From contig JADKKA010000018.1 in the NCBI GenBank assembly GCA_016720745.1, positions 496,001 through 560,000 on the forward strand: a stretch of 64,000 nt of DNA. The letters are read 5' to 3'. Shown here piece by piece: positions 62,433-64,000 of this stretch (within the stretch, counting starts at the first letter, position 1; every line of letters begins with the position of its first letter). A program made the translations under genes and the position numbers. The notes under the pieces were generated by a model. It made no database searches. It saw only the letters and a list, made by a program, of their open reading frames with translations, and was not told the origin of the DNA. The stretch comes from Chitinophagaceae bacterium (GTDB lineage Bacteria > Bacteroidota > Bacteroidia > Chitinophagales > Chitinophagaceae).

Positions 62433-62880
62433 AGTACAGCGATTACCGGTTTCTCTTGATCAGGCCTGGGAATTTTTCAGCAATCCGGCCAACCTGCAGG
62501 CGATTACGCCACCTGATATGGGTTTCAAAGTCATTTCCAAATACCATGGTCCGCTGATGTATGCGGGTCAGATCATTGAATACAAGGTAAAACCTGTGTT
62601 AGGGATACCCATTTACTGGATGACGGAAATCACCCAGGTAAAGGACAAACAATACTTTATTGATGAGCAGCGCTTTGGTCCTTATTCACTCTGGCATCAC
62701 CAGCATCATTTCAAAGCCATCCCTGGTGGGGTGGAGATGACGGATATCATCCATTATAAGAATCCGCTGGGATTCATTGGCCGGATCGCCAATTCCCTTT
62801 TTATCAAGAAAAAACTGGAAGGCATTTTTCAATACCGTTTTCAAAAGGCGGAAGAATTGTTTGGTGCGTGGAAGGGGTGA
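62410..62880 (+). CDS. SRPBCC-family (START-like) protein
   Basis: 156 residues from the ATG at 62410 (MAAHSIYKVQRLPVSLDQAWEFF). The pattern AWEFFSNPANLQAITPPDMGFKV, then DEQRFGPYSLWHHQHHFK and MTDIIHYKNPLGFIG, is characteristic of ligand-binding SRPBCC/cyclase-like proteins found in many Bacteroidota. It has a deep hydrophobic cavity fold by family, but the ligand is unknown. Confidence 0.88.
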   Translation: MAAHSIYKVQRLPVSLDQAWEFFSNPANLQAITPPDMGFKVISKYHGPLMYAGQIIEYKVKPVLGIPIYWMTEITQVKDKQYFIDEQRFGPYSLWHHQHHFKAIPGGVEMTDIIHYKNPLGFIGRIANSLFIKKKLEGIFQYRFQKAEELFGAWKG

Positions 62881-62940
62881 TATTTTGATATATCAAAAGC
62901 AATTTTGATGTTGTCGTTTGAAGGGCAGTAAGGTTGGAAC

Positions 62941-63206
62941 TGACGTTTAGCCGAAGAGCGTTGTGAATTCAAAATACTCGGAGTCTAGTCACACTTTTGC
63001 AATATGTCACCCCGGACTTGATCCGGGGTCTTTCGGAGGAGGTTGTTATTCGCTAAACATTTTAAAGATACCGGGTCAGAGCTTGCCCCGGACCTGATCC
63101 GGGGCCCGGTATGACGTTAGTAGAGGCCCGTTGCAAGCGCCAAATAATTCGTGTATCGCTACGGGCTTATAATTTGTCACCCCCAACACTTGCTGTTGGG
63201 GGTCTT
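62941..63206. repeat. REPIN-like palindrome cluster near the GH20 gene
   Basis: A linker without P1 (62941-63004), P2 at 63005-63033, the same 30-base joiner (TAAACATTTTAAAGATA) and P1 at 63063-63115 enlarged by a second CCCCGGAC...GTCCGGGG-like arm. A conserved GCCCGTTGCAAGCGCCAAAT linker follows, then a P2 variant at 63177-63206. These match the arrays flanking the GIY-YIG gene at 36 kb. The 62881-63250 gap holds no gene. Confidence 0.85.
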
Positions 63207-63250
63207 TTGAGGTATGACCTAATCCAACTTGACTTAGCCCCTGCTCCTTT

Positions 63251-64000
63251 TTACTTCGCCCTCTTCTTCAAATCAGCAACCGGTATCACCATCAGCCTGC
63301 CAATGGGTTCCTTCTCCCTGTAAGTAATCATTTTCAGATTGGTTGCTTCATTGGGGATAATGAACGGAGCCTGATAAGCCGGATAATATTGATCAGGAAA
63401 GGAATTATCAAAACTATAATGGATTGTCAGTCCGCTTACCTCGGTTGATAAATGTAAGGTATACGTGCTGCTGTCTTTTTTGCTCACCTGTACAATAGGA
63501 TCATACAAACTGCGGGCATATTTAACCGTAGCGTTATCGAAGCGATCAAAATGCTTTTCCACTTTTTTTACAAAATAATTCCAGCCGTTCTCGGTGGTAT
63601 CTCTTTTTTCTTTGGCTGTCCACAATGCTTCGGCCATGGCAAAGGCCCGGGGCCAGATCATATATTGCAGGTGACGGGTATTGGTTACCTGTTCGGACCA
63701 GAGGTTCGCCTGTCCGCCTTTGATCAGTGAGGGGTTCACGCCGGCAGGTACGGGTTCAAAACGAAAAACTTTTTTCAGGCGAAGGGAAGCATACACCGGT
63801 GGTTCAATGGAAGCATCACCCTGCATATAATCGAAATAGGAAAAATCGGTGGGACTCATCACTACTTCATGTCCCTGCGAGGCGGCTTCGATACCACCTT
63901 TCATTCCCCGCCAGCTCATCACAGCGGCATTGGGTGCCAGTCCGCCCTGTAATATTTCATCCCATCCGATCATTTTCTTTCCCTTGCTGTTGATGATCTT
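63251..64000 (-). CDS. GH20 beta-N-acetylhexosaminidase, C-terminal part
   Basis: The frame is open through the window end (KIINSKGKKMIGWDEILQGG), so the start lies outside. 249 residues are visible: the end of the TIM barrel with AAVMSWRG, GGQANLWSEQVTNTRHLQYMIWPRAFAMAEALW and a C-terminal chitobiase-like beta-sandwich (LTIHYSFDNSFPD). The catalytic Asp-Glu pair would be upstream, outside the window. It removes terminal GlcNAc/GalNAc in the periplasm or outside the cell. Confidence 0.93.
   Translation of the reverse strand, partial: KIINSKGKKMIGWDEILQGGLAPNAAVMSWRGMKGGIEAASQGHEVVMSPTDFSYFDYMQGDASIEPPVYASLRLKKVFRFEPVPAGVNPSLIKGGQANLWSEQVTNTRHLQYMIWPRAFAMAEALWTAKEKRDTTENGWNYFVKKVEKHFDRFDNATVKYARSLYDPIVQVSKKDSSTYTLHLSTEVSGLTIHYSFDNSFPDQYYPAYQAPFIIPNEATNLKMITYREKEPIGRLMVIPVADLKKRAK

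Overview
The window looks like chromosome of a Bacteroidota bacterium, most likely a Chitinophagaceae-type member (the family is inference). The evidence is a SusC/SusD/SusE set, a type IX secretion C-terminal domain, TAnnTTTG promoter boxes, HU and bTHX genes, DUF4286, a split MetH and DUF547/DUF3179 proteins. There are no phage or IS genes, rRNAs, CRISPR arrays or tRNAs that I can see.

Layout. 1-8.3 kb: end of a galactan polysaccharide-utilisation locus (SusC-SusD-SusE, a GH53 endo-galactanase lipoprotein, and a large GH2-GH53 fusion enzyme). 8.3-16 kb: DUF3179 protein, vanadium-haloperoxidase-like lipoprotein, a T9SS-exported multi-PKD protein, an HD hydrolase and a metallo-beta-lactamase-fold hydrolase. 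16-19 kb: rplM-rpsI-rpsB-tsf translation operon with its own promoter, a structured leader and a terminator. 19-25 kb: a repeat-rich spacer, then a histidine kinase/NarL-type regulator pair read together with four small secreted beta-sandwich proteins. Two near-identical operators sit at the same distance from -7 boxes. 25-32.4 kb: housekeeping genes (pyrH, pdxH, bTHX, HU, exonuclease III, LOG-family nucleosidase). 32.4-35.5 kb: a sugar operon (GH97, SemiSWEET, HAD phosphatase). 35.5-36.6 kb: a GIY-YIG nuclease gene sitting inside arrays of paired inverted palindromes. 36.6-41.3 kb: split cobalamin-dependent methionine synthase, with an unannotated 32-codon membrane peptide gene precisely overlapping both halves, and recR. 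42.5-49 kb: a LytTR/TPR-kinase two-component pair divergent from secreted lectin, astacin-protease and lipocalin-like genes. 49-57.7 kb: small lipoproteins, methyltransferase, ChrA-DoxX-cytochrome-like set bracketed by a direct repeat, and an Ig-like lipoprotein. 57.8-64 kb: a UvrD-type helicase-nuclease, a pair of related SGRxNP-domain proteins, an SRPBCC protein, another palindrome cluster and the end of a GH20 hexosaminidase.

Four genes between 36.6 and 55 kb (metH second half, recR, astacin-lectin, cytochrome-like lipoprotein) are broken by single-base indels, mostly deletions and mostly in or next to short homopolymers. Each can be repaired by one base per site, so sequencing or assembly error is the simplest explanation. 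Coordinates for these genes are given across the breaks.

Intergenic stretches 46060-46338, 49056-49321 and 49838-50117 hold nothing I can name.
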